From NCBI GenBank assembly GCA_041485385.1, contig JBGPJM010000165.1, positions 1 to 11,262 on the forward strand: 11,262 nucleotides of DNA, read 5' to 3'. Numbering within the stretch: position 1 is the first letter of the stretch; every line of letters begins with the position of its first letter. This document shows, piece by piece, positions 1 to 5,914 of this stretch. A program made the position numbers and the translations under genes. The notes beneath the pieces were generated by a model. The model did not search any database, was not told the origin of the DNA, and saw only the letters and a list, made by a program, of their open reading frames with translations. The DNA comes from JBGPJM01 sp041485385. Its GTDB lineage: Bacteria > Planctomycetota > Phycisphaerae > Phycisphaerales > UBA1924.

Positions 1-1
1 C

Positions 2-415
2 CTCCCCCCCAAGCGCCGCATCACCCTGCACTCCCCCGCCCCCCTCATCAAGGACCTCGAGTCCATCGGCGCCCGCGCCTACGTCGAATCGCTCGGCACG
101 CTCGACGCCATCACCACCGACCCCGCCCCCAAGGACGCCGCGGCCACCCTCCGCTTCGAATCCGCCGAGCTCACCCTCTCCAACCTCGCCGACGCCGCCA
201 CGGACGGGGGCGCCGCGGACACCGGCGCGGAACGCGACCGCCTCACCAAGCAGGCCACGGACCTCCAGAAATCCATCGCGGCCCTCGAAGGCCGCCTCAA
301 CAATCCCGGCTACCTCGCCAAGGCCCCCCCCAAGCTCGTCGAAGAGACCAAGGCCCAGCTCGAAAAGGCCCGCACCGACCTCGCCGCCGTCCAGGCCCGC
401 CTCCGGCAGCTCTAG
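2..415 (+). CDS. valS: Valyl-tRNA synthetase, C-terminal end (partial)
   Basis: The reading frame is open at the left edge and ends at TAG 413-415, giving about 137 residues. The enzyme charges tRNA-Val with valine in the cytoplasm. The identification rests on the characteristic C-terminal arm: a stretch reading AELTLSNLAD, which matches the end of the anticodon-binding region, followed by a charged two-helix coiled coil. That coil contains RLNNPGYLAKAPPKLVEE, matching the family pattern 'KLSNEGFVAKAPxxVVEKE', then heptads ending in ARLRQL. In this family the coiled coil contacts the tRNA elbow and ends the protein, so the gene appears intact at its 3' end. The catalytic domain lies outside the window. 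An insertion rich in Ala, Gly and Asp (DAATDGGAADTGAE) sits between the two elements. The only serious alternative is a related class I synthetase, but the LAKAP hairpin is specific to ValS. Confidence 0.93.
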   Translation, partial: LPPKRRITLHSPAPLIKDLESIGARAYVESLGTLDAITTDPAPKDAAATLRFESAELTLSNLADAATDGGAADTGAERDRLTKQATDLQKSIAALEGRLNNPGYLAKAPPKLVEETKAQLEKARTDLAAVQARLRQL

Positions 416-464
416 GAGTCCCAGTTACAACCGTGGAACACACGAGAACAAAGAACCGCGGGTG

Positions 465-503
465 CCACGGCTTGTCCCGCTGTGCTCAGGGGGCAAGCCG
501 TGG
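465..503. repeat. Strong hairpin, REP-like palindrome downstream of valS
   Basis: CCACGGCTTG (465-474) is perfectly complementary to CAAGCCGTGG (494-503). Pairing continues inward through CCC 476-478 with GGG 490-492 plus one G-U pair, and a further CTG/CAG pair can form above a one-base bulge, leaving a TGCT loop. It begins 50 bp after the valS stop codon. No T-tract follows, so it is not a classical intrinsic terminator, although the stem could still stop or protect the valS transcript. Its compact, loop-closed form resembles dispersed REP-type palindromes. Copy number cannot be judged from one window. Confidence 0.7.
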
Positions 504-574
504 GGCGCGACTCACGCCCTCATGGCTTCGCGCACGTCCTACCGCGCCGACACGACTTCGTCTCTCTCTCTTCC

Positions 575-619
575 CTCTGTGTCCTCTGTGCAACCGCTGT
601 GACCTCTGTGGACGGTCTT
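575..619 (+). repeat. 45-bp CTCTGTG repeat, copy 1
   Basis: This 45-bp block begins CTCTGTGTCCTCTGTG and ends CCTCTGTGGACGGTCTT. It matches 2996-3040 at 39 of 45 positions without gaps. It lies between the hairpin at 465-503 and the start of the lipoprotein gene at 640. Related CTCTGTG sequences recur at 5702-5735 (inverted) and 5832-5870. In the frame used by copy 2 this copy meets a TGA, and the chosen start of the next gene lies downstream, so copy 1 itself is judged non-coding. Confidence 0.75.
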
Positions 620-639
620 GGTTGCAGCTACGCCGCGAT

Positions 640-660
640 GTGTTCTCCGTCGTCAAGACG
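640..660 (+). repeat. Repeat-derived segment encoding the start of the lipoprotein signal peptide
   Basis: These 21 bp encode MFSVVKT. They match the reverse complement of the intergenic repeat at 5702-5722 at 17 of 21 positions, and resemble 5851-5870 with a one-base gap. All four differences from 5702-5722 fall at third codon positions and are synonymous in the lipoprotein frame (Ser, Val, Val, Thr). This suggests that a repeat copy became coding sequence and was then kept at the protein level. The match is short, so chance or a reverse flow of sequence cannot be excluded. Confidence 0.55.
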
Positions 661-1758
661 CTCAGCCAAGCGTCCATCATCACGCTGCTCGCTGCCTGCT
701 CATCCGGCGGAGCCCCCCGCCAACAGGCTTCCCCCGGCCTCCTCTCCCCGACGCCGCGCACCGCGTCCACCTCCGTCGTCGAGTCCGAAGAGCCCTGGAA
801 GTTCAACGGCAAGCCCGGCAAGGTCATCCGCACCTACCACTACCGCCTCTTCACCACCGAGTCCGACCCCGTCCTCATCTCCCGCCTCCCCGGCTTCATG
901 GAGGCCGCACTCTCCCACTACACCTCAGCCCTCGGCCCCCTCCCCTCCCCCGAGTTCAAGCTCGACACCTTCCTCATGGCCACCCGCGCCCAGTGGACCC
1001 AGCTCACCCAGCAGCTCATGGGCTCACAGGCCGCCTCATTCCTCCGCATCCCCCGCGGCGGATACGCCTCCTCCGGTCGCGCCATCTACTACGACATCGG
1101 CGCCCAGGACACCATGGCCATCGCCTCGCACGAGGGCTGGCACCAGTACACCCAGCGCACCTTCAAGGACCTCCTCCCCGTCTGGCTCGAGGAGGGCGTC
1201 GCCACCTACATGGAGGGCCACCGCTGGGACGGCGCCACCCCCATCTTCCTCCCCTGGTCCAACCTCGAGCGATTCGATCAGCTCCGCTCCGCCGCGGCCA
1301 GCGGCACGCTCTTCTCCCTCGAGGACCTCCTCTCCGCCTCGCCGCAGGACCTGATCGACCCGCCCGTCACCGATCCCACGCGCCCCGCCCCGCCCCACCG
1401 CGCCCGCGACTCCGCCCTCACCTACTACGCGCAGATCTGGGCCCTCGTGCACTTCCTCCGCGAGGCCGAGGGCGGCAGGTACAGCGCCCACCTCACCGAG
1501 CTCCTCTCCGACGCGGCGAACGGGCGCCTCAGTCTCACCCTCTCCCTGCAGATGCCGCCCGTCGCCGCGAAGAACGCCCTCGCCTCCCGCCGCGGCCCGG
1601 CCCTCTTCACCGCCTACTTCACCCCCGACCTCGCCGCGGCCAGCGCGCAGTACGCCAGGTTCATCGACCAGGTCGTCCGCCCCGGCTCGCGCACGCCCAT
1701 CGTCGATGGCAAGAGCCCGGTCGAGGCGGCGACGGCAGCCGGCCCATCGAATCCATAG
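640..1758 (+). CDS. Secreted lipoprotein with HExxH zinc-metallopeptidase motif (DUF1570/peptidase-MA-like)
   Basis: From GTG 640 the protein has 372 residues. It begins with a short lipoprotein signal: Lys6, a hydrophobic core, and the lipobox LLAAC with Cys20, so it should be lipidated and anchored in a membrane facing the periplasm or outside. The motif HEGWH (His164, Glu165, His168) is followed 17 residues later by WLEEGVATYMEG, whose Glu185 is the expected third zinc ligand. This HExxH...(W)LxEGxA layout is the gluzincin pattern of the DUF1570/peptidase-MA group. Residues around 60-160 resemble the preceding alpha/beta region of that group. The substrate is unknown. The frame is open back to GTG 433, but that extension would translate the hairpin and the 45-bp repeat, so I prefer GTG 640, which gives a proper signal peptide. 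No Shine-Dalgarno site is visible. The first seven codons resemble a dispersed repeat (see findings). Third positions are almost all C or G. Confidence 0.82.
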   Translation: MFSVVKTLSQASIITLLAACSSGGAPRQQASPGLLSPTPRTASTSVVESEEPWKFNGKPGKVIRTYHYRLFTTESDPVLISRLPGFMEAALSHYTSALGPLPSPEFKLDTFLMATRAQWTQLTQQLMGSQAASFLRIPRGGYASSGRAIYYDIGAQDTMAIASHEGWHQYTQRTFKDLLPVWLEEGVATYMEGHRWDGATPIFLPWSNLERFDQLRSAAASGTLFSLEDLLSASPQDLIDPPVTDPTRPAPPHRARDSALTYYAQIWALVHFLREAEGGRYSAHLTELLSDAANGRLSLTLSLQMPPVAAKNALASRRGPALFTAYFTPDLAAASAQYARFIDQVVRPGSRTPIVDGKSPVEAATAAGPSNP

Positions 1759-1807
1759 TGGCGGCGAGCGGACGCTCGGTTCCAAATCCCTTGCGCTAAG
1801 ACCAACG

Positions 1808-2575
1808 ATGCACGCACACCCATCTGTACAGGAACTGATGCGCATCGTCGAACATTCCCTGGTCGCGACGTTCCAGATGCAACCGATCAGGCTGGGCGCG
1901 TATGAGCGATGGACCGGTGACGCTCGACAGGCTGTTGAAATCACGTGGACACAAGCACACCCGGCAGTTAGTCATATCCGACCGGTCATACTCGTTGGGT
2001 TTCGCTCGATTGCCACACCAGCGGCGCAGCTGCCGCCCAGCATAAGACGCTTCACGAGCCATCTTCTTCATAACCCATCGCATGTGATGAAGCAGCTTCA
2101 TCGCCTCGTAAGCCCAGATGGGTTGGGTGAGTGGCTGGTACAAAAAGAAACGACGTGGGTGCGCTTCAGGCACAAGCTCGTGACGAGCAGCGTGTCCACG
2201 GCGCCGCCGGTGATCGCTGCCGAGATTGTCGAGGCCTTCGCGAAGCATGGCGTCGACTTCTTGACGCAGCAATCGAACCCCGTCGTGGCGCTCGACACGT
2301 GGACCTCGTCGATCCGACGTGAACACCCCTGCCGCGAGGCCAACCTTTACCTCTGCATTGCCTTGTGCCTTGGGGGCCGACGCGATGCGTGTCTGGCACA
2401 CCTCAATCGCCGTGAGGCGACGATGCGTGCCGACGCGGCAGATTCCGTTGGACATCTGAAGGACAGGGACGTCGAGGACGTCATCATCGCTCGAGAATAT
2501 TTCGCTTCCGCGTTGTTCCAGACCGACGAAGTCTGGGCGGAGGCGGCCGGAGGCTGGCGGGATCCGCTCGACTGA
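1808..2575 (+). CDS. Hypothetical protein, 255 aa, atypical codon use
   Basis: I do not recognise this protein. ATG 1808 starts a 255-residue frame 50 bp after the lipoprotein stop; the frame is open upstream to GTG 1706, but that would overlap the previous gene. There is no signal peptide or membrane segment, so it is probably cytoplasmic. The N-terminal half mixes helix and strand (a helix ELMRIVEHSLVATF, then an RPVILVGFRSIA strand). The C-terminal half looks helical, with a REANLYLCIALCLGGRRDACLAHLNR-like helix pair reminiscent of TPR packing and an acidic end. The overall plan is loosely like DUF4304-type proteins, but I see no diagnostic motif. Third codon positions are mixed, with many A- and T-ending codons (gta, caa, cat, ata, ctt, gtt), unlike both neighbours. 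That, and the repeat-rich gap behind it, suggests recent acquisition. Its reading frame is intact. Confidence 0.65.
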   Translation: MHAHPSVQELMRIVEHSLVATFQMQPIRLGAYERWTGDARQAVEITWTQAHPAVSHIRPVILVGFRSIATPAAQLPPSIRRFTSHLLHNPSHVMKQLHRLVSPDGLGEWLVQKETTWVRFRHKLVTSSVSTAPPVIAAEIVEAFAKHGVDFLTQQSNPVVALDTWTSSIRREHPCREANLYLCIALCLGGRRDACLAHLNRREATMRADAADSVGHLKDRDVEDVIIAREYFASALFQTDEVWAEAAGGWRDPLD

Positions 2576-2576
2576 A

Positions 2577-2615
2577 AACGGAATCGGCCCCCGTTCTCGG
2601 GTCCGTTCGGATTTT
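2577..2615 (+). terminator. Weak candidate terminator after the 255-aa gene
   Basis: AACGGA (2577-2582) can pair with TCCGTT (2602-2607), and CCC 2588-2590 with GGG 2599-2601, leaving an internal bulge and an 8-base loop. The sequence CGGATTTT follows. It starts one base after the stop codon at 2573-2575. The stem is interrupted and the T-run is short, so this is only a possible terminator. Confidence 0.25.
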
Positions 2616-2619
2616 GCTT

Positions 2620-2644
2620 GCATATCGCGAAATCGGTGATATGC
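2620..2644. repeat. Small palindrome in the 388-bp gap
   Basis: GCATATC (2620-2626) and GATATGC (2638-2644) form perfect 7-bp inverted arms around an 11-bp spacer. The site is more AT-rich than its surroundings. A symmetrical site of this size could bind a dimeric regulator, but it is 320 bp from the amylase start and I found no convincing promoter next to it. Confidence 0.35.
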
Positions 2645-2713
2645 TGCCTGCTCGAGCCATGCGCCGCGAATCCCGCCCTCGCACGCCGCCCTAGATTGCC
2701 ACCCTCCCCCAAG

Positions 2714-2776
2714 GTTGCCAAAGGGGAATCTTGGGAGTTTCCGAGAAAAATCCCCAAAATCTCCCAACGTTGCCAA
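2714..2776. repeat. Nested direct and inverted repeats (GTTGCCAA / TTGGGAG)
   Basis: GTTGCCAA occurs at 2714-2721 and again at 2769-2776 in the same orientation. Between them TTGGGAG (2731-2737) pairs with CTCCCAA (2761-2767) across a 23-bp AT-richer spacer. The result is a direct repeat enclosing an inverted repeat. No reading frame here looks real on either strand; the minus-strand frame across it merely translates the repeats. Confidence 0.5.
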
Positions 2777-2823
2777 CACGCAAAAATTGGGCCCGGCACC
2801 CGTCCGCAACGAGTGATCAACAG

Positions 2824-2938
2824 GAAACCGCGAGAAACTCCCGAAGGCCGCCGTAGACCGCCGTAGGCCGCCACTCAGAACCATCAAGAAACCCCGAGAA
2901 ACTCCCGAAGGCCGCCGTTCCCCGCCGTAGACCGCCAC
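2824..2938. repeat. 51-bp direct repeat, two copies, 64-bp period
   Basis: Copy one is 2824-2874 and copy two 2888-2938, separated by 13 bp. Both share GAGAAACTCCCGAAGGCCGCC (split here as GAGAAACTCC then CGAAGGCCGCC) and end in a CCGCCAC. They differ mainly where one reads TAGAC and the other TTCCC, plus two single-base changes. Inside each copy a shorter CCGCCGTAG unit is itself repeated. The pair ends 26 bp before the amylase start codon. With two long, non-palindromic copies and a 13-bp spacer this is not a CRISPR array. Confidence 0.8.
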
Positions 2939-2963
2939 ACACGAGATTTTCAAGGCCCCATCC

Positions 2964-5690
2964 GTGCCACCCCGCGGCCACAACCCCCCTCCCCGCTCTG
3001 CGTCCTCTGTGCTGCTTCTGTGCCCTCTGTGGACGGTCTTCTTCCTCGGCTCCGCGCCGGCAAGAGCCGACGACAACCCCGTCCTCCTCCAGTGGTTCGA
3101 GACCCGCTGGCAGACCATCGAGCGCCGCACCCCCGACCTCTTCATGGCCGGCTACGACGCCGTCTGGCTCCCGCCACCCTGCAAGGCCTCCGACCCCTCC
3201 AGCCCCGGCTATGACGTCTTCGACCGCTTCGACCTGGGCTCTCCCGCGGCCCCCACCGCCTACGGCACCGAGGCCGACCTCCGCGCCCTGATCGCCGAGC
3301 TGCACCGTACTTCCAGCCTCGTCTACGTCGACTGGATCATGAACCACAACTCGTCGCGCACCAGCGACCCGGGGTTTATCGCCGCCGGCGGCTGGCCGGG
3401 GTTCGTGCTCAACCAGCCGGGTGACTTCTGGGGCGACTTCCACAACGGCCAGTTTCAATCCCAGGACCCGAACGGCCCCAACTACAACCTCTGGGAGGGC
3501 GACCTCGTCGGGCTGATCGATATCGCGCAAGAGAAGAACTACCAGTTCATCCGCCACCCCGTCGCCGCGGGCGACCCGCTCAACCTTCCCGCCGGCACCA
3601 TCCGCAACCGCCCCGACCCGACCAACCGCCGCTTCTACCCCGACCTGGGCCTGCCGGGGCGCATGTTCGTCAACCCCGCCACCGGCCAGGCCTGGACCAT
3701 CCACCCGTTCAACTCACTCGACGCCACCGCCGGCGACGCCGTGAGCGAGAACGCCACCGGCCTGCTCATGCGGGCCACGCAGTGGATGGTCGAGGACATC
3801 GGCGCCGACGGCTTTCGGCTCGACGCGGCCAAGCACATCCCGCAATGGTTCTGGAACAACTTCTGGGACGCGGCCGTCTTCCAGGACCGCCTCACCTTCG
3901 GCGGCTCGCGCGTGACGCCGTACAGCTTCGTCGAGTGCGTCGATTCCAACTCCTTCACCCAGACCTACATCCGCAAGGACGGCTTCGGCAACCGCGATGC
4001 CCTCGACCTCAACGGCGCCGGGGCCCTCCGCGATATCCGCGCCGCCCAGGGCTTCGGGTCCTGGTCCACCGTGCTGGGCGCGCACATCGATAACCAGGAC
4101 GACGGCTTCAACAACGGCTCGCAGGGCGTGCTGCACGTCTACAGCCACGACAACGGCTCGACCGGCGGCGCACCGCCCCCCCTGCCGGGGCCGGACCTGT
4201 ACGCCCTCCCCGAGAACTGCTACATCCTCTTCCGCCCCGGCGTCGCCAACATCTACTACAACTCCCGCCAGTTCGCCTCGATCTTCACCAGCCGCGGTTT
4301 CTGGCCCGACGAGGGCAACCCCACCGCGCTGGGGTCGCCGGACCCGAGCCTCGTGCGCCTGGTGCGGCTCTCCAGCGGCTACGCCCGCGGCGAGTTCAAC
4401 CCCCTCAACGGGCCCGACTACTCCGACGTGCTCGTCTTCGAGCGCCGCACGCCCCTCGGCGGCGGCGCCTCCATCGGCAACGTCCTCGTCGGCGTCAACG
4501 ACCGCTACGACAACGGCGCCCAGCAGCGCACAGTGCTGACCTCGTTCGCCCCGGGCACGCGCCTGCACGAGCTGACCGGCAACCACGCCGACCCAGTCGT
4601 GGACCCCAACAACGTCATCCCCGAGATGCTCACCGTCGGCGCCGACCGCCGCGTCACGATCTTCGTGCCCAACAACCGCAACCCCAGCGGAGTGGCCCAC
4701 CACCGCGGCTACGTCGTCTACGGGCCGGCCGCCCCCTCGGGCACGCTGGACATCCTCGCGCCGTCCGGCCAGCCGGTCACGACCATACTCCCGGCCGACC
4801 CCGCCTCCGACCCGGACTACTCGCAGCGCCTGACGCCGATCGCCGTCGTGACCGACGCGACCATGTCGATCCGGCTGCTCACCAGCAAGACCGACCCGGG
4901 CGACCCGAACTTCGACGACAACGCCGTCTTCCGCATCGACCAGGGTTTCCGCGACTTCAACGGCAACGGGATGGTGGACATCGGCGAAAACTCAACAGTG
5001 GTCCCCGGCTACGAGCAGTTCGTGACGTTCCGGCGCCCGCTCTTCAGCAACCCGTCGTTCGCAAACGGCCTGTACACGCAGACGTTGAGCACCGGCCTGC
5101 TCGACGAAGGGATCCACTACGTCTCCGTGGTCGCCTTTCGCCACCGCTCCGACGGCGGCGACGCCATCGACACCGACTTCCGCAGGGTCATCTACGTGGA
5201 CCGCCTCCCGCCCCAGGTCGAGCTCCTCGACGCCGGCGAGCCCCTCATCACCATCACCCCGACCTTCCGCGTGCACGCCCTCGACCGCACCGTCGACCGC
5301 GTCTACCTCTTCCTCGACCTGCCCGCCGGAACCGACCCCCTCCCGCTGGTCGGCCCGGCCAGCGCCGCCGCCCGCTACGACCGCTTCGAGTGGCGGAAGT
5401 CCCTGGGCACGCTGACCACCGGCGCCCACAACGTCACCGTCGTCGCCCTCGAAGCGACCGGCAACTCGACCGTCATCACCTATCCCGTGGAGGTGATCAT
5501 CGGCTCCGGCGACCTCAACCACGACGGCCGGGTCACCATCGACGATCTCTACGAGGCCTTCACGGCCACCGGCTACGTCCCCGAGGGCGACATGGACTTC
5601 GACGGCGACTTCGACACCACCGACCGCCGCCTGCTCGAGGCCCGCCTCCGCGCCATGGAAACCCAGAACATGGCCTCGCCACAGCGGTGA
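2964..5690 (+). CDS. Secreted GH13 alpha-amylase-family enzyme with C-terminal dockerin-like module
   Basis: The 908-residue protein starts at GTG 2964. A signal peptide (Arg4 and Arg11, core SASSVLLLCPLWTVFFLG) ends at ARA before Asp36, so it is exported. The four GH13 regions are visible: I, VYVDWIMNH (Asp123, Asn127, His128); II, GFRLDAAKH (Arg285, nucleophile Asp287); III, FVECV (acid/base Glu324); IV, YSHDN (His395, Asp396). It should act on alpha-1,4-glucans such as starch or glycogen; exact specificity is not readable. A beta-rich domain C follows to about 590, then two beta-sandwich-like regions to about 845. The end (848-900) is a type I dockerin-like pair of calcium loops: DLNHDGRVTIDD (from 850) and DMDFDGDFDTTD (from 876). 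A further EF-hand-like loop, DFNGNGMVDIGE, begins at Asp664. The signal-peptide core is encoded by the 45-bp repeat. The gene is flanked by repeat-filled gaps, so it is probably transcribed alone. Confidence 0.9.
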   Translation: MPPRGHNPPPRSASSVLLLCPLWTVFFLGSAPARADDNPVLLQWFETRWQTIERRTPDLFMAGYDAVWLPPPCKASDPSSPGYDVFDRFDLGSPAAPTAYGTEADLRALIAELHRTSSLVYVDWIMNHNSSRTSDPGFIAAGGWPGFVLNQPGDFWGDFHNGQFQSQDPNGPNYNLWEGDLVGLIDIAQEKNYQFIRHPVAAGDPLNLPAGTIRNRPDPTNRRFYPDLGLPGRMFVNPATGQAWTIHPFNSLDATAGDAVSENATGLLMRATQWMVEDIGADGFRLDAAKHIPQWFWNNFWDAAVFQDRLTFGGSRVTPYSFVECVDSNSFTQTYIRKDGFGNRDALDLNGAGALRDIRAAQGFGSWSTVLGAHIDNQDDGFNNGSQGVLHVYSHDNGSTGGAPPPLPGPDLYALPENCYILFRPGVANIYYNSRQFASIFTSRGFWPDEGNPTALGSPDPSLVRLVRLSSGYARGEFNPLNGPDYSDVLVFERRTPLGGGASIGNVLVGVNDRYDNGAQQRTVLTSFAPGTRLHELTGNHADPVVDPNNVIPEMLTVGADRRVTIFVPNNRNPSGVAHHRGYVVYGPAAPSGTLDILAPSGQPVTTILPADPASDPDYSQRLTPIAVVTDATMSIRLLTSKTDPGDPNFDDNAVFRIDQGFRDFNGNGMVDIGENSTVVPGYEQFVTFRRPLFSNPSFANGLYTQTLSTGLLDEGIHYVSVVAFRHRSDGGDAIDTDFRRVIYVDRLPPQVELLDAGEPLITITPTFRVHALDRTVDRVYLFLDLPAGTDPLPLVGPASAAARYDRFEWRKSLGTLTTGAHNVTVVALEATGNSTVITYPVEVIIGSGDLNHDGRVTIDDLYEAFTATGYVPEGDMDFDGDFDTTDRRLLEARLRAMETQNMASPQR
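2996..3040 (+). repeat. 45-bp CTCTGTG repeat, copy 2, inside the amylase signal peptide
   Basis: This is the second copy of the 45-bp block at 575-619 (39 of 45 identical, no gaps). Here it is read in frame and encodes amylase residues 12-26, the hydrophobic core of the signal peptide (SASSVLLLCPLWTVF). The frame has no stop, in contrast to the equivalent frame of copy 1. Outside this block the two loci show no obvious similarity. Confidence 0.78.
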
Positions 5691-5701
5691 GCCTTTGCCA
5701 G

Positions 5702-5870
5702 AGTCTTAACCACAGAGAACACAGAGAAACACTGAGAAGAAAGAACAAGAGAGGCGTCTGACAGACAAGAATGAACGTCTTTCTCGGTCTTTCTCGGCCT
5801 TTCTCGGCCTTCCTCGGCCTTCTCGGCCTTGCTCCTCTCTGTGTCCCTCAGTGTTCTCTGTGGTAAGAAC
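5702..5870. repeat. Imperfect inverted repeat of CACAGAG type between amylase and kinase genes
   Basis: The left arm (about 5702-5738) starts AGTCTTAACCACAGAGAACAC, given here as AGTCTTAA plus CCACAGAGAACAC. The right arm (about 5834-5870) carries the complement GTGTTCTCTGTGG at 5851-5863. The 13-bp core is perfect, and complementarity extends imperfectly over roughly 35 bp. The arms enclose the tandem repeat at 5781-5829. A transcript reading through could fold into a long stem 12 bases after the amylase stop, which may end or insulate the amylase message. No T-tract is seen. Confidence 0.65.
5781..5829. repeat. Tandem 10-bp repeat, five units
   Basis: The unit TTCTCGGCCT repeats at 5781, 5791, 5801 and 5811, with a nine-base fifth unit at 5821-5829. 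Differences are one T for C in the first unit, one C for T in the fourth and a missing T in the fifth. It is pyrimidine-rich on this strand and sits in the centre of the inverted repeat 5702-5870. I see no promoter in it. Confidence 0.8.
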
Positions 5871-5890
5871 TCTTCGAGCGGCGAAAGATC

Positions 5891-5909
5891 AGGGGAGAGG
5901 GAAGGGGGG
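5891..5909 (+). promoter_or_regulatory. Purine-rich ribosome-binding region of the kinase gene
   Basis: AGGGGAGAGGGAAGGGGGG runs up to six bases before ATG 5915 and contains several GGAG/GAGG-type matches to the anti-Shine-Dalgarno sequence at usable spacing. It supports ATG 5915 as the start. None of the other genes in the window has such a clear site, so initiation of the kinase operon may be stronger than that of its neighbours. Confidence 0.55.
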
Positions 5910-5914
5910 CGCCA

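Noticed and set aside
433..639. Upstream extension of the lipoprotein gene to GTG 433
   Set aside because: The extra residues translate the hairpin and the 45-bp repeat and would bury the signal peptide about 70 residues inside.
2824..2938. Possible CRISPR array
   Set aside because: There are only two 51-bp copies, not palindromic, with a 13-bp spacer and no cas genes.
1796..3145. 449-codon minus-strand open frame
   Set aside because: It is antisense to the 255-aa gene, then translates the repeats (YGGLRR-type and LATLG-type strings) and antisense of the amylase start. No domain is seen.
3714..4703. 329-codon minus-strand open frame within the amylase
   Set aside because: It is antisense to the GH13 catalytic regions, Val/Gly/Glu-rich and without domains.
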